Assembly: GCF_006149045.1 (NCBI RefSeq)
Contig: NZ_VBSN01000029.1
Coordinates: 1-64,000, forward strand
Direction of reading: 5' to 3'
Origin: Dyadobacter flavalbus
Lineage (GTDB): Bacteria > Bacteroidota > Bacteroidia > Cytophagales > Spirosomataceae
DNA length: 64,000 bases
Positions within the stretch are counted from its first letter, which is position 1, and the number at the start of each line of letters is the position of its first letter. Below are positions 63,452 through 64,000 of this stretch, in pieces. A model generated the notes under the pieces. That model worked only from the letters and a program-made list of their open reading frames with translations, had not been told where the DNA came from and did no database searches. The position numbers and the translations under genes were made by a program.

Positions 63452-63997
63452 TTATTTAAAAGAGAGCGGGATAAGGATTTTTGATGCTTCCTTGTTCATC
63501 GCTTTTTCTGGATCTGTAACGTAGGTATTTCCTACAAGCAATTTCTTCGTTGCTGGCTCCACTTCTAAGAATGTGCCTTGCTTTTTTTCGACAACTTTCC
63601 CGTTTTTTATTAATGCTTCGAGTATGACAATGTTCGGATAGCGCTCTAAAACTTGTTTCGCTGTCCGATATTCTATCATAGTCGTTTCTTTGACATGATT
63701 TAAAATAACACCAAGGGCAATAACAAATATTGATAACCATGCCCAGGTATATTTACCTACACCATAAAAAAAAGCAACTTTGAAGTCCGTTGTAGTAAAT
63801 GGCCGGTATACCTCCTTCATTTCGTTGATCTCCCTATGAATTGAAGCAAGGATTTCATTTTTTTCTGCGATGTCCGATCTTTTGATGTCTTCCACCTCAT
63901 ATAAAAGCATTGCAGTCATTGGATCAATTATTTCACCATATTTTAGCTGGTAAGATCCTTGAATCCTTTTTATCTCCTCTTTTGATACGTGTGCCAT
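63452..63997 (-). CDS. Tra-region membrane protein with N-terminal helical domain
   Basis: A 181-residue protein whose start codon lies 3 bp from the window edge. A soluble helical N-terminus (HVSKEEIKRIQGSYQLKYGE, EKNEILASIHREINEMKEVY) is followed by one membrane helix (YTWAWLSIFVIALGVILNHV) and a C-terminal polar part (VVEKKQGTFLEVEPATKKLL). I do not recognise the family. Direction and location place it upstream in the same transfer operon. Confidence 0.55.
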   Translation of the reverse strand: MAHVSKEEIKRIQGSYQLKYGEIIDPMTAMLLYEVEDIKRSDIAEKNEILASIHREINEMKEVYRPFTTTDFKVAFFYGVGKYTWAWLSIFVIALGVILNHVKETTMIEYRTAKQVLERYPNIVILEALIKNGKVVEKKQGTFLEVEPATKKLLVGNTYVTDPEKAMNKEASKILIPLSFK

Positions 63998-64000
63998 TAT

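Overview
The window looks like part of a large mobile replicon, probably a conjugative plasmid, from a member of the Bacteroidota. A Cytophagales host of the Dyadobacter/Spirosoma kind is my guess. The pointers are a CTnDOT-style tra gene order, a TonB receptor with an N-terminal carboxypeptidase-like domain, DUF4134/DUF4133 proteins, weak Shine-Dalgarno signals and moderate G+C. I found no rRNA, tRNA, CRISPR array, recognisable replication initiator, relaxase or coupling protein in the window.

Layout. (1) 1-6.4 kb is a scrap yard. A DNA methyltransferase fragment truncated at both ends abuts a sialidase gene. That gene is split by a 2.9 kb ISKra4-type transposon (22-bp inverted repeats, AAGGT duplication), and a decayed Tn3 transposase end follows. 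(2) 6.5-12.4 kb holds small membrane and exported proteins, a Crp-type regulator, a UreH/NiCoT-type nickel permease, a broken mscL and a porin. (3) 13.3-20.4 kb is a full urease operon, ureABC-EFGD-hypAB-ureE2. UreC carries an N-terminal twin-arginine-like signal and has Val at the usual flap-Cys position. (4) 21.0-27.0 kb holds a TonB-dependent receptor and a three-gene ABC-2 transporter, possibly for metal-chelate uptake.

(5) A vanadium haloperoxidase lipoprotein gene (27.64 kb) is cut at its catalytic Ser-Gly-His motif by a 15,078-bp Tn3-family transposon (28710-43787; 47-bp inverted repeats, TAAGTG duplication). Its 3' part resumes in frame at 43.79 kb. The transposon carries tnpA, tnpR, nhaA, a TolC/HlyD/ABC-2 permease set, a scar made of araC and tnpR fragments, and an arsenic cluster (two phosphoesterases, acr3, arsC, arsN-like, a DUF6428-like gene, arsR and an exported ArsC/LMW-PTP-like protein). 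(6) 44.0-45.5 kb holds umuDC, with umuC truncated where it meets the haloperoxidase gene. (7) 45.57-50.75 kb is a putative replication origin: eleven 22-bp direct repeats, a perfect DnaA box and an AT-rich stretch. It is split by a second Tn3-family element (46427-50222; TAAAG duplication). (8) 51.0-64.0 kb is a leftward type IV secretion operon matching TraE, F, G, I, J, K, L, M, N, O and Q, with extra small membrane proteins and three VirB2-like pilin paralogues.

How it fits together. The cargo provides urea hydrolysis with dedicated nickel handling (permease, UreE x2, UreG, HypA, HypB and perhaps the TonB/ABC set), arsenic detoxification and cation/drug efflux. The transfer operon gives mobility. 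Three transposons have each landed in a recognisable target, and removing each with one target copy restores that target exactly. The insertions are therefore likely recent and the maps of their ends reliable.
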